From assembly GCA_024196135.1 (NCBI GenBank), contig JAMQCK010000053.1, forward strand, positions 53,097-117,096: a stretch of 64,000 nt of DNA, written 5' to 3'. The translations under genes and the position numbers were made by a program. Position 1 is the stretch's first letter. Each line of letters opens with the position of its first letter. The notes below the pieces were generated by a model. It did not search any database and was not told where the DNA came from. It saw nothing but the letters and a program-made list of their open reading frames with translations. Source of the stretch: Pleurotus ostreatus/Saccharomyces cerevisiae fusant (Eukaryota > Opisthokonta). Below, piece after piece: positions 43,100 to 54,120 of the stretch.

Positions 43100-44551
43100 G
43101 GATGGGGTCGCGAGACTCGGGACTACGGAGGATGGAGCGCATTTTCAGCGGGACGTTGGCGTCAAGGAGTCCTCGGAGAGGAGTCAAGGAGTCTTCGGAG
43201 AGGAGTCAAAGGAGGCGGATTCTCGTTACAGGCGCACGAAAATCTTCGGAGACGGAAGAGCGAGGGAAGTCGGGGATCGACGGGAGTGGGAGACTGATTG
43301 GTGGGGAGACTAACACGTTGGAACCCATGAGAAAGGTGCTACGTGCTCCAATTGTTTGTCCTCGCGCGGAGAGAGAGTATGGCCCTCCCTCAGGGCCATC
43401 GGCTCGAAGCCTTTCAGGCGAGGATCGAAGCCTTTCAGACGAGGATCGAAGCCTTTCAGACGAGGATCTTCGGGTCACCGTGTACTTTCAGCGCAGTTCG
43501 AGGCTGCCTTACGCTTACAGCTCGTGGCAGGCAGATAAGTACCATAGCCCAGGTGAGCACCGAAGTCGGAAGATCGCACATAGCATGTGAAGTCATTGAG
43601 TGAGTGGCTTGCAGCGCGACAGGGCTTGCAGTGCGACGGTCGAGGTCAAGGTCATGTCCAGCCGCGTTTGGAAAGTGACAAATCGTCACATGGTGTGGTG
43701 ACTCGGGAATTGCCGGGCGGCCTTGTCTCCGACCGTACGGTACTGCTCCTGCTCCGACCATACTGCTCCCGCTCCGACCGTCATCCATACGACTTGCTTG
43801 CCAGCGTCTTCGCTGCAGCCGTATCCGAGCCACATCATCAAATATAGCTCAGAAGACCTTTCGACTGCGTCATGCGCGCTTCGATTGCTCGCTGGACCTG
43901 GTGCATTGCCCAATGGTCGGCTCTCGGGCTACAGTCTCGCATATGGTCCGCATCGTGTGGTCGCGTATGACCCGCATCGTGTAGTCGCGTATGACCCGCA
44001 TCGTGTAGCGCTCGGGATCAGACGCCTCTCACGAGTACTTAGGATATACAGACCGTCTAGACGCGTCACTCCTGCGTCTCGACGTGTCACTCCTGCGTCT
44101 CGCCGTGTCACTCCTGCGTCTCGACGCGTCACTCCTGCGCCTCGCCGTGTCACTCCTGCGTCTCGCCCAAACACCGGAGCAAATCTCGACTTTTGGGCGG
44201 TTACAGTCGTCATCATCATACCGCCTCAGGCTACAGTCGTCATCGTCATACCGCCTCCGAATTCCTTTGCCCACCCAACGAGATGACGCGCCTCCGAGTT
44301 GTACGGTAAGCTTTCGCTTTTTCGGTAAGCTTTTGCTTTTTCGGTAAGCTTTCGCTTTTTCGGTAAGCTTTCGCTTTTTCGGTAAGCTTGTAAGCTTTTG
44401 CTTTTTCGGTAGGCTTTCGCTTTTTCCACGCCTTTGTGTAGACCGATCTCCGCGCCGAGCTTTCCTTCTCCCCCACCACCCTCCATCTCCTCGCTCGGAT
44501 CCCTTCCTCTCTCTGCTCGGATCCCACCTCCCCGCGTCCACCTGCATGCAT
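43100..44551. repeat. Cluster of distinct minisatellites between tRNA copies 1 and 2
   Basis: Separate arrays, each with its own motif: 22 bp x 2.4 at 43161-43212; 21 bp x 3 at 43402-43469 (CGAAGCCTTTCAGACGAGG); 24 bp x 3 at 43938-44012; 21 bp x 5 at 44060-44164 (GTGTCACTCCTGCGTCTCG); 30 bp x 1.7 at about 44204-44253; and 19 bp x 6-7 at 44304-44427 (CGGTAAGCTTTCGCTTTTT). Frames open across these are repeat artefacts; no gene is seen. Confidence 0.9.
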
Positions 44552-44622
44552 GCATTAATGGGGTAGTGGTAACCTGGGTCGTTGCCATCGACCCGCCGGG
44601 GGTTCGATTCCCCCTTAATGCA
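44552..44622 (+). tRNA. tRNA-Gly(GCC), copy 2, intronless
   Basis: Identical 71-nt sequence to copy 1 but on the plus strand: anticodon loop TTGCCAT, intact A and B boxes. The T5 run at 44642-44646 is a possible Pol III terminator and is also the first unit of the following minisatellite. Confidence 0.93.
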
Positions 44623-44641
44623 TAACGCCACGAGATGCTAG

Positions 44642-44860
44642 TTTTTGCGCAGTATGCCACGGCGCGCGTTTTTGCGCATCATGCCGCGACGTTCGTTTTT
44701 GCGCATTATTCTACGACGTGCGTTTTGCGCATTATGCCACGACACGCGTTTTTGCGCATCATGCCACGGCGCTCGTTTTTGCGCATTATGCAACGATGCT
44801 CGTTTTTGCGCATTATGCAACGATGCTAGTTTTTGCGCATCATGCCACGACGTTCGTTTT
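44642..44860. repeat. 27-28-bp minisatellite starting at the tRNA terminator
   Basis: About eight imperfect copies of a unit with TTTTTGCGCATTATGC. The first T-run sits 20 nt past the end of tRNA copy 2. Confidence 0.9.
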
Positions 44861-44914
44861 GGCGCGGGGGCTGGGAAGGATGAGATGATGCAGGGCCGTC
44901 GGGCGTCCTGCAGG

Positions 44915-45220
44915 CTTTCTCGCATCGTGCAAGCTTTTTCGCATCGTGCAGGATTTCGTGCATTGTGCAGGCTTTCTCGCATCGTGCAGGACCTCGTGCA
45001 TCGTGCAGGCTTTCTCGCATCATGCAGGACTTCGTGCATTGTGCAGGACTTCTTGCATCGTGCATGCTTTCTCGCATCGTGCGGGCTTTCGTGCATCAGG
45101 CAGTCCCGTCGACTTGTCGTCTCCTTCACTTTTGGCACCATTTCTTCTCGTCTGCTAGCGTTTCTTCGCGTTTGCTGGCATTTCTTCGCGTTTGCTAGCA
45201 TTTCTTCGCATTTCTGATAG
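44915..45220. repeat. Two interleaved 18-20-bp minisatellites
   Basis: About ten copies alternating CGTGCAGGCTTTCTCGCAT with CGTGCAGGACTTCGTGCAT (44918-45105), followed by about three copies of a unit with TTTCTTCGCGTTTGCTAGCA (45150-45215). Confidence 0.88.
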
Positions 45221-45383
45221 AACTTCTTGGCTTCCTCCCCCGGCACGCTCCAGCCTCTGCCGCCCTCCTCCGGCGCGCTCCAGCTTGGGTAGAACATGCG
45301 TTCTTCGTCTTCGCCTCTATCGCATCCTGCGTGCTTTCGACTCGTCTTTACCGCCAATATGAGCCTGAGCGTCAGCCGACCGT

Positions 45384-46110
45384 TTACGAGATGTGCGCGC
45401 GTTTACGAGATGTGCGCGCGTTTACGAGACGTGCGCGCGCGGCGGACCCTTTGTCTTTGGGTTTGACAGGCTCTCACCCTGGAGTTCGCCAGACTCTTCC
45501 CTGGGGGTTCGCCAGACTCTTCCCTGGGGGTTCGCCAGACTCTCACCTAGGGGTTCGCCCGACCGGCGCCTCTGTCTTTGGGTTCCACAGACCGTCGCCT
45601 CTGTCTTTGGGTTCCGCAGACCGACACCTTCAGGCTGCCATGCAGCAGGAGGCTGCCACGTAGAAAGAGGATACCACATAGAAAGAGGATACCACGTAGA
45701 AAGAGGATACCACGTAGAAAGAGGATACTGTACCACGTAGAAGGGGGATGTGACATATGTATTGGAAAGATGCGCCTCACGACTCAGGCCCGGACGTGGA
45801 GGATGGCGCATGGGGAGGGCGGGCTGGGATGGCGCATGGGGAGGGCGGGCTGGGATGGCGCATGAGGTAGGCGGGATAGGATGGCGCATGAGGAGGGCGG
45901 GCTAGGATGGCGGCCACTTGTCGGATACGCAGTTCAAGAGCACGAAGGCTGCTCGTCGGAGACAATGAGCGCAAAGGCTGCTTGTCGGAGACGATGAGCG
46001 AGAAAGCTGCTCGGCGTAGCCGATGAGCGCAAACGCTGCTCGTCGTAGCTGGTAAGCGCGAAAGCTGCCCGTCGAGGATGGAGGAGTAACGAGGATGGAG
46101 GGATAACGAG
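45384..46110. repeat. Run of five further minisatellites
   Basis: 19 bp x 3 (GTTTACGAGATGTGCGCGC, 45384-45441); 24 bp x 4 with GGGTTCGCCAGACTCTTCCC (45470-45560) grading into a 27-bp pair; 18 bp x 4-5 (GAAAGAGGATACCACGTA, 45660-45742); 26 bp x 4 with GGGATGGCGCATGGGGAGG (45800-45905); and about 28 bp x 5 with GATGAGCGCAAAGGCTGC (45940-46060). No coding content. Confidence 0.88.
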
Positions 46111-46419
46111 GATGGAGAAGGCGCGGCTATCAAGGCAATGAATGCCGGGGCGTAGACGATGAGCTTCGCGAGGCGTCGAGCTTGGTTGTGCGTCGAGCTC
46201 GGTTGTATACTACGATGCGTCCAGCTCGATCGCAAACCTGTGAAGAGCCGGGGGCGGAGGCAAGTGATAGGGCGAGGGCGCGAGCTTGTGAAACGCCAGA
46301 GCCACACCCATAAACTGCCAGACGCGCGAGAAGAGCGGAAGGCGCGAGCCAGTGACGAGGCGAGGGCGGAGGCCAGTGACGAGCCGAGGGCGGAGGCCAC
46401 TGGCAAAAGCGGCACGAGC

Positions 46420-47310
46420 ATCCGGCTGCTCCTCGGGTGAGGATGCGGCTGCTCCTCGTGAGAGCATCCGGCTGCTCCTTGTGAGAGCATCCGACTGCTC
46501 CTCGGGTGAGGATGCGGCTGCTCCTCGTGGGAGCATCCGGCTGCTCCCCGGGTGAGGGTGCGGGTTGTGGAGGGAGGGTGCGAGTGGCGGGGGGAGGATG
46601 CGGCTGCTTCTTGGGTGAGGATGCGGCTTCTCCTCGGGTGAGGATGCGGGCCATCGAGGGAGGGGGGATGCGGGCGGTGGAGGGAGGGAGGGTGCGGGTT
46701 GTGGAGGGAGGGGATGGGGCTTCTGAGTCGAATGGAGTTGCATGGGAAGAAGGGAACGCATGGGAAGGGGGAATCGCATGGGAAGAAGGGATGCAACGAG
46801 TCCAGTGCCAATGTCAGCGCGTCGAGTGCCAATTTCGGTCATCAGAGCTAATTTCGGTCATTGAGGGCATGCGGGTGGTTGTGGGCCGGTCCGTCGTGGT
46901 GCGCGCAACTCGCCATGGGTGCGCACAATGCGGGTCGTCTCATCAGAGCAAATGCGAGTCGTCTCATCAGAGCAAATGCGGGTCATCGTGGGTGCGCATA
47001 ACTCGTCGGCGCGGATGCAGGAGCGGGTTGTCGGAGGCGGGAGTACGTGGCCTGTCGAAGGCGAGAGCGAGATGCACATCGTGGCGAGTTGCGCACCCAT
47101 CGTGGCGAGTTGTGGCGCGCGCATCGTGGCGAGTTGCGGCGCGCGCATCGTGGATTGTGAGCGAGTTGCGGCGCGTCGTGAGCCAGTTGCGGCGCATCGT
47201 GAGCGAGTTGCGGCGCATCGTGAGCGAGTTGCGGCGCGTCGTAAGCGAGATGCGCGCGCATGGTGAGCGAGTTGCACGCGCATGGTGAGCGAGTTGCACG
47301 CGCATGGTGA
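46420..47310. repeat. Minisatellite run
   Basis: Arrays at 46425-46640 (GAGCATCCGGCTGCTCCT type), 46650-46710 (GCGGGCGGTGGAGGGAGG type), 46740-46790, 46925-46985 (24 bp x 2), and 47080-47310 (20 bp x 6, GTGAGCGAGTTGCGGCGCAT, then a 22-bp variant x 3). Each array has a different consensus. Confidence 0.88.
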
Positions 47311-47361
47311 GCGATGAGGTAGGCTCCTCTAGGATGAACACGGCGCCTGGAGAAAGGGGGA

Positions 47362-47695
47362 GGCAAAAGGGGGGGGGGAGGAAACTGGTGAAGAGAGGGG
47401 AGGAAGGAAACTGGAGAAGAGGGGGGAGGAAACTGGTGAAGGGGAGGAGGAAACTGGTGAAGGGGAGGAGGAAACTGGTGAAGGGGAGGAGGAAACTGGT
47501 GAAGAGAGGGGAGGAAGGGGGGAGGGGGGAGGGGAGAGGAAACTGGGGAAAGGGGGGAGGAGGAAGGAAAGTGGTGAAGAGGGGGGAGGAAACTGGTGAA
47601 GAGAGGGGAGGAAGGGGGGAGGGGGGAGGGCAGAGGAAACTGGAGAAAGGGGGGAAAGAAACTGGCGAAGAGAGGGGAGGAAGGAAGAGGAAACG
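47362..47695. repeat. Purine-only 18-bp minisatellite
   Basis: Over ten copies built on GAGGAAACTGGTGAAGGG, almost all purine on the plus strand, ending about 20 nt before the Pol III terminator (A7 at 47711-47717) of tRNA copy 3. Confidence 0.9.
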
Positions 47696-47738
47696 GGGAT
47701 GGAAGGAGCCAAAAAAATCCTATGCCTACTCAAGCATA

Positions 47739-47835
47739 TGCATTAGGGGGAATCGAACCCCCAGCGGGTCGAGATAGTGTGGAATACGTACGCTACCTAT
47801 GGCAACGACCCAGGTTACCACTACCCCATTAATGC
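47739..47835 (-). tRNA. tRNA-Gly(GCC), copy 3, with 27-nt intron and defective acceptor stem
   Basis: Same body as the other copies, anticodon GCC. An intron of 27 nt (47773-47799) sits one base 3' of the anticodon, the canonical position. One A/T pair partner is lost: the 3' acceptor strand reads TAATGC instead of TTAATGC, leaving six bases opposite seven. A variable-loop base also differs. Probably a pseudo-tRNA or a poorly processed copy. A T7 run follows downstream on the minus strand. Confidence 0.8.
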
Positions 47836-48538
47836 CTGGTTGGAGGAGGGAAATGAGGGGTAATATCGGGTAGGATGGGTGATACTTAGGGAGTTCATAC
47901 CTGGTAGGGGAGAAGGATCGTGGCGAGAAAGGATGGTATGTTTGGTGCAGGGGCGACGTACGTGAGAGGGAGTCCGCGCGGCTTGGGCAAGGTGCGGCGG
48001 GCGCGTCACAGAGTGTGAACGGCGTGTACAGCTCCGTCGTACGCGCGGGCGGCCCCGAGCGCGAGTTGGGAGTGACGACTGACGTCGTGGGCGTCCATGT
48101 GAGAAATGGGCGGGCCATGAGAGGCCAGCGAAGCGCGCAGGGTGGAGCAAGAAGGGTTCGAATGGGCGTGCGGGAGTGAGATTGCAGGCGCGAGCACAGT
48201 CCAGGACGACCGCAGTCCACCTTCAAGCTACAACCCTCCGCAAGGAATGCAGCGTCCAACAAACGACGACGGAAGCGAACGAGCGAGCAAGACACGGACA
48301 TCACGCGCGCCTCCGGAAGATCGGGCCGAGAGCGCGCCCCCGCGCCACCGCGTACTCATGACGCGCTCCTTCCTCCAACGATGGTCAGCAGGCCTGCTTC
48401 GGGGCGCCGCGCGGCCCTCGCGCGCTCAATCAGCGATGCCTGTCTATTTAGAGTCGACGTCGTCTGACTGACATGACCACGACACGTCCTCCCACTCTCC
48501 GCTTCCGCGTCTGAATCCGATTCACGACAACGACGACC
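47836..48538. other. Intergenic region and carrier-gene promoter
   Basis: No supported gene. Non-repetitive, unlike the DNA on either side. Confidence 0.5.
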
Positions 48539-51500
48539 ATGTCCAGCGCGCCGCCCCAGCCCGTGAATGCGCCCCCGCCAGCCTCCTCCGCCAGCCCGCC
48601 CCGCAAGCGCGGCCCCTACCCCTTCTACCTCGGCGGCCTCGCCGCCACCATCGCCGCCTCCATCACCCACCCGCTCGACCTCACCAAGGTCCGCCTCCAG
48701 GCCTCCGGCGACTCCCGCATGCTCGCCTCCATCCAGAAGACCTACCGCGCCGCGGGCGTGCGCGGCCTCTTCGACGGCATCACGGGGACGTGGCTCAGGC
48801 AGATGTCCTACTCCGTCTGCCGGTTTTGGGCGTATGAGGAGTGCAAGGGCTGGCTGGGCGCGACGAAGGATTCGGGCCCGGGCACGCTGGTCCTCGCGGG
48901 CGCGATGGCGGGCGGCATTGCGGGCGCGGTGGGCAATCCGGGGGGTGAGTGCGCTGAGATAGGTGGAGGGCAGAGAGCTCATCGTGCGCCCAGAGATCGT
49001 CATGGTTAGGCTGCAGGGCGACGCCGCCAAGCCGCCAGAAAAGCAGTTCAAGTACAAGCATGCGATCGATGCGCTCGTCAGGGTGCGTGCGCGTTCCTCG
49101 TGCCGTGTCGCCTTCCTCGTGCCGTGTCGCCTTCCTCGTGCCGGGTCGCCTTCCTCCTCCCTGTCGCACCTTCCCTCCCCGCCTTCACCTCCTTCATCGT
49201 CCACGTCGTATCGTCTCGCGCACGCGACCTCCCTCCTTCGCATCCGCGTCCCCTCCTTCGCTTCCCACCTACCCATCTATCATTAACTCTTCCTCCTATG
49301 ACGTACCGCATATTCTCCGTCCACATTCATGCACATCTTCCGGTCGTATTCACGCGCGCCGCGCCAGCTCTGTGTATTCGCGATTTCGCTACCGCGGCCA
49401 TCCCCCTTTCACGCTCCTTTCCCTCCCTTCCCTCCCTTCCCTCCCACCTCTCCTCCCTTCCTACTACTAACCAACCCACCTAACTAAACGCTCGCTACCG
49501 TCTCCCCCTTCCCTCCCTTCCTTCACCCCCCCCAAACGCTCGCTAACTATACAAAAACTGAAAAAAATCCCCAAAACTAACCAAACCTAACAGATGACCC
49601 GCGACGAAGGCCCCCGCTCCCTCTTCCGCGGCCTCGGGCCGAACGTGTTCCGTGCGGTGCTGATGAATGCGAGTCAGATTCCGGCGTGAGTGCGGGGTTT
49701 TTTTTTTCAATGTTTTCCCTCGTGGTCTTCCCTCAGTTTCTACAAGATCTTCCCTCAATTCCTATACCGTGGCTTTTTTTGAGATTGAAGTTATGGTGTG
49801 GTTTTTTTTGAGGGAAGGGGCGAAGGAAGGAAGGGGGAGAGGATAAATGAGGTTGGATGAGGGGAGGGGTTGGGTGGAGGGGGGTTTTGAGGGGAGGGGT
49901 GAGGTGTTGGGTGGGGGTTGGAGGGAAGGAGGGAGGGGGGAGTGCGACTACCCTTCCGCGTCGTCCGGTTGGATAAGCGTGGGGCCCGCCGCCCCGCCCC
50001 GCCCCCCCGNNNNNNNNNNNNNNNNNNNNGGGGGGGGGGGGGGGGGCGGCCCGGCGGCCGGGGGGAGTGCGACTACCCTTCCGCGTCGTCCGGTTGGATA
50101 AGCGTCCCCCCCTCCTCCCCTCAACGCCCACCTTCGCCCCTCCTCTCTTACCTCCCCCCTTCGCCTTCGCTCCCTTCCTTCCCTCATCTCACCCCCCCCA
50201 CCTATCATAACCACCTCACATAACCCCTCTCCCCCTCACCCCCCCCTCACCCCTTCTCCCTCCCAACCTCCCCCTTTCCCTATCTCCATCCCTCACCCCC
50301 CTTCCCTTTTTGCCACCTCCCTTCGCCTTCCCCTCTCCCCCCTTCCCTCTCCCCCCTTCACCATTACCGCCACCCGAACGGCTCGCTAACACCCCACCTC
50401 CCCCCTTCCCTTCGCCTCCTTCCACCCCTCCCTTCGCCTCCTTCCACCCCTCCCTTCGCCTTGTCATCGCCCCTCCCCCACCCCAACCCAACCTCTTCCC
50501 TCACCCAAGCCGTACTCACCCCTCCCTTCTTCGCTCCCATTCCCTCCCCCCTCCCCCAACCCATACTCACACCTCCCAAACGCCTCGCTCCGCTTCCTCC
50601 GCTCACTTCTCTATATTACAAAGATTGAACCAAAGTCGATAAAATTAGTGAACGAAAACTAACCCCCTCCCCTCAGCTACGACTTCACCAAATCCCGCCT
50701 CCTCGCCGCCGGCTTTAGCGACAGCACGGGGACGCACGTGTTAGCGAGTGGGGTGGCGGTGAGTTTTCTTTTATTTGAATCATCCGGGACGAGGGAGCCC
50801 TCGCATCCCCGCCTAGTTGAGGACGAGGGCACCTTCGCATGACTGCCTTACGGCGCTCTGACGGAGCGACGTGCCTTTTGATGCTCTGAAGACGTGCCTT
50901 TTGATGCTCTGAAGACGTGCCTTTCCGCACTCTGACGACCTGCCGTTTTCGATGCTCTGAAGACGTGCCTTTCGGCGCTCTGACGGAGCGACAATCCATC
51001 CCTCCGCTCCCTTCCTCTTCACGCGGCTTTGGACCTCTCCTCGTTTCATCCAGCGTCCCTCTCCGCGCGCGTGCGATGCTTCCTTCCCTTCGCGCGTGCG
51101 ATGCTTCCTTCCCTTCGCTCGTGCGATCCTTCCCTCCCATCTTCGCGCGCGAAGCGGGGGGAGGGCGGAGGGCAGGGCAGAAGGAAACGCAGGGAAGGTG
51201 CAGGGGCGCAATTGAGGCGAGGGGAACCGCGCGCAATTGAGCGGGGCGCGCGGGAGGCGCAGGCGAGCGAGGCGCGCGGGAGGAGCAGGCGAGCGGGGCG
51301 CACGGGAGGCGCAGGCGAGCGGGGCGCACGGGAGGAGCAGGCGAGCGGGGCGCGCGGGAGGCGCAGGGGAGCGTCACCCGTTTTCGCCGCGTCGATGGAG
51401 ACTGATGCTTACCCACCCACCCAGGGCACTGTCGCCACCACCGTCTGCTCGCCCGCGGACGTCGTCAAGGTGCGTTAGCGTCCGCCTTTCCCCTTTCCCC

Positions 51501-52443
51501 CTCCCCTCGTTTCCCCACACCCTCGCATAGCCTTCCTGATCGCACCCTTCCCACCTTCCCTCATCGCTGCCCTCCCCCCCCTTCGACCCGCTCCGCCACT
51601 CTTCTTAATTACGCCTACCTGACACTAACCCCCTTCCCCAGTCACGCATCATGAACGCCTCCGGGCCCGGCTCGACGGTGCGTCTACCTTCGCTTTCCCC
51701 CCGCCTGACGAGTTGCTGACGGTCTGGCCCGCTTCGCTCCCTAGTCCTCCATCGCCGCCATCCGCACCGCGCTCGCGACGGAGGGGCCGTTGTTTATGTT
51801 TAAGGTGCGTGCGAGGTCGGGTTTGTGGTTTGGCGTCTTGGAGCTCTGTATTCCTGCGTCTTCGAGCTGTATATTCCTGCGTCTCCGAGCTTTGTATTCC
51901 TGCGCTCGAGGTTTGGCGTCGGGACGGACGTCGGACGAGGTTTGGCGTTGGGACGCACGGGGTTTTGCGTTGGGACGCACGGGGTTTTGCGAAGGGGCGC
52001 ACGGGGTTTTGCGTCGGCGTCGGGGCGCTCGGAACGCTGGCATGCCGGCCGCGCTGGTCGAGGCGCCGCTCATCACTGAGGGCGCGAGCGTCGACCGTGA
52101 CGCGCACGAGCGTCGACCGTGACGCGCACGAGCGTCGACCGTGACGCGCACGAGCGTCGACCGTGACGCGCACGAGCGTCGACCGTGACGCGCACCCTAC
52201 ACCCTTCCCTCGCCCTCCTTCTCGTCACCCTCTTCATAAACCTCCTACCCATGAACTAACCACCCCCCCCCTCTCCCCTCCCCTCCCCTCCCCTCCCTCC
52301 CTCCTCCCTACCCCTGACTTCACCCACGCTAACCCCCCCCCCAGGGCTGGCTCCCCGCCTGGACGCGCCTCCAGCCGACGACGGTGCTCATCTTTGTCGT
52401 GTTCGAGCAGTTGAAGGGCGGGTGGGATTGGTGGAAGAATTAG
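48539..52443 (+). CDS. DIC1: Mitochondrial dicarboxylate carrier-like protein with repeat-inflated introns
   Basis: Eight exons: 48539-48944, 48994-49082, 49594-49685, 50678-50759, 51425-51469, 51642-51677, 51745-51804 and 52345-52443, all in phase; 302 residues, the normal carrier length. Three repeats each carry the carrier signature: HPLDLTKVRLQ, NPGEIVMVRLQG and SPADVVK-SRIMN (the last split by an intron). FLGG-like FYLGGLAA, RAVLMNASQIPAYDFTK and the terminal PTTVLIFVVFEQLK fit Dic1/oxoglutarate-type carriers, which exchange malate or succinate for phosphate across the inner membrane. Introns are 49, 511, 992, 665, 172, 67 and 540 nt, far above the roughly 50 nt used elsewhere in the window, and several consist of minisatellites. 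Family certain; substrate class inferred. Confidence 0.93.
49093..49165. repeat. Minisatellite in carrier intron 2
   Basis: Three copies of a roughly 20-bp unit with CGTGCCGTGTCGCCTTCCT, starting just after the intron donor. Confidence 0.85.
49941..50105. repeat. 40-bp direct repeat flanking an assembly gap
   Basis: Identical 40-bp segments at 49941-49980 and 50066-50105 (both start AGTGCGACTACCC) enclose C/G homopolymer tracts and 20 N at 50010-50029. All within carrier intron 3. Confidence 0.9.
50010..50029. other. Assembly gap (20 N)
   Basis: Twenty N between a poly-C and a poly-G tract; true length unknown. Confidence 0.98.
50817..51370. repeat. Minisatellites filling carrier intron 4
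   Basis: A 23-bp family with GACGTGCCTTTCGGCGCTCT variants (50865-50990, about five copies), a shorter pair with GCGCGTGCGATGCTTCC (51065-51125), and a 26-bp family with GCGGGAGGCGCAGGCGAGC (51245-51365, about five copies). Confidence 0.87.
51835..52197. repeat. Minisatellites filling carrier intron 7
   Basis: Three arrays: about 22 bp x 3 with TATTCCTGCGTCTTCGAGC (51845-51905); about 22 bp x 4 with GGGACGCACGGGGTTTTGCG (51945-52020); and 22 bp x 5 with GAGCGTCGACCGTGACGCGC (52087-52196). Confidence 0.9.
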
Positions 52444-53240
52444 GTGGGGGTGAGGCGGGATGGGGGGTTGTGGGGTGGGGAGGGGGGGTTGTGGGGTGTG
52501 TAGGGAGGTGGGATTAGTGGAAGAATTAGGGGGCGGAGGGAGAGGCGCGAAGGGGGTGGGGGGGGATGGGAAGGGGGAGGGATGGTAGGGGTGAAGAGGC
52601 AAAGGAGGAAGCACGACGCAGAATGTACCATAGATCTTGGATGCCGGCTTATGTAACAGTACAACTTATCCACGAACGAGTACGACTTATGCACGTACGA
52701 TGTATGATTTATCTATCCACGAATGAGTATGTTTTATCCACGAATGATGTATGATTTATTCACGAGCGATGTGATATCACTACGCTACGACCTGTCGCGT
52801 TGGATCCCGCTACTTCATGACGTGCTGGATCCTGCTATTTCTGTCGAGTTCCGTCCCGCTGCTTCCTGGTATTATCACCATGCTACTTCCTGTCGCGTTG
52901 GATCCCTGTCGCGTTCGGTCCCGCTACTTCCTGCCGCAGGCTTGGCTGGCGCTGGGTTACTATCCCTGCCGCGCGCGATCACGCCCTCCGTCCACCCACC
53001 GCCGGTCGTTGGGCTCGGACCGTTCAATGCTGGTCGCTGGGCCTCCGTCCGTCGATACTGGTCGCTGGGCCTCCGTCCGTCGATACTGCTCGCTGGGCTT
53101 CCAACCGTCCAACGCCGAGTGCCAGGCTTTTCAGGCGTCCTTCGTCCCCTTCCCGGTCATCCTTCGTCCCCTTCCCGGTCATCCTTCATTCCCTTCCCGG
53201 TCATCCTTCATTCCCTCCTGTCGTCCCTCAGCCTTTTAGC
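52444..53240. repeat. Downstream repeat region
   Basis: Purine-rich tract to about 52615, then AT-richer imperfect repeats with TTATCCACGAATGAGTATG (52660-52770), and GC-rich arrays near 53025-53100 and 53145-53220. No gene supported. Confidence 0.75.
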
Positions 53241-53247
53241 TCGCCTT

Positions 53248-53375
53248 CCCGGATCGCCGTGCTCCATATTCGCCCGGATCGCAGTGCTCCATATTCGCCC
53301 GGATCGCAGTGCTCCATATTCGCCCGGATCGCAGTGCTCCATATTCGCCCGGATCGCAGTGCTCCATATTCGCTT
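53248..53375. repeat. 25-bp minisatellite, five copies
   Basis: Nearly perfect tandem copies containing GGATCGCAGTGCTCCATATT. Confidence 0.93.
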
Positions 53376-53554
53376 CGACACGCCAGGCTGTGACCCTCTC
53401 GATGCGCTGGAAGGCGCCCCTACCCCCTTCCGTTGCGCTGGGCTGCGTCCAGCTCTCCTAGACGCGATGCGTGCGGTTGGACCCTCCATCCCCGCTTGCA
53501 CGAACTGAAGCGCCGCTCGTCTCGAAGGACCGCTCCGACTGCCCCTGTTGGGTG

Positions 53555-54120
53555 TGCCGAACGGAACGCGGGATGCTGAGTGGGCCACGCCGAACGGGAC
53601 GCGGGACACTGAGCGGGCCCCGCCGAACGGGACGCCAGATCGCGAGTGCTTCCAGCGTCTGGAGGGGAGAGCCTCGAGGGATCTCGAGGGACGCGCTGGG
53701 GGAGCTCTCAGGCTAGCGACGCGTTGAGGGAAGGAGAGCGATGCGTCGAGGGAAGGAGAGCGATGCGTCGAGGGAAGGAGAGCGATGCGTCGAGGGAAGG
53801 AGAGCGGCGAGGGGGCGAGGTCGGGTGATGTGTCGAGGGACTTACGGCGGTGTATAGAGGAAGGTTTGGCGACCGAATCGCTGAGGGAGCTCGAGGGATG
53901 CGTTGAGAGTAGCCTACTAGTACCGAAGCACAGTTCTGCCGACGCAGAGAAGAAAGGAACTCCAGCGACGCGTCGAAGCGATAGTACACGGACGTTATGC
54001 TTCGAAGCGGTAATTCACGCTTCAAAGCAGTGATTCACGCTTCGAAGCGGTGATTCACGCTTCGAAGCGGTGATTCACGGACGGTATGCTTCAAAGCGGT
54101 GGTTCACGAGCGCTGTGCTT
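53555..54120. repeat. Three minisatellites
   Basis: About 26 bp x 3 with GCCGAACGGGACGCGGGAC (53560-53635); 22 bp x 4 with GCGATGCGTCGAGGGAAGG (53715-53807); and 20 bp x 5 built on CTTCGAAGCGGTGATTCACG (54000-54115). Confidence 0.9.

Noticed and set aside
43938..44164. CRISPR-like array
   Set aside because: The repeats abut with no variable spacers, units drift, and the genome is eukaryotic; these are minisatellites.
45777..47341. Long open frames of 130-350 codons on both strands
   Set aside because: They arise from tandem repeats lacking stops, overlap each other on several frames, and encode only low-complexity Arg/Pro/Ser repeats.
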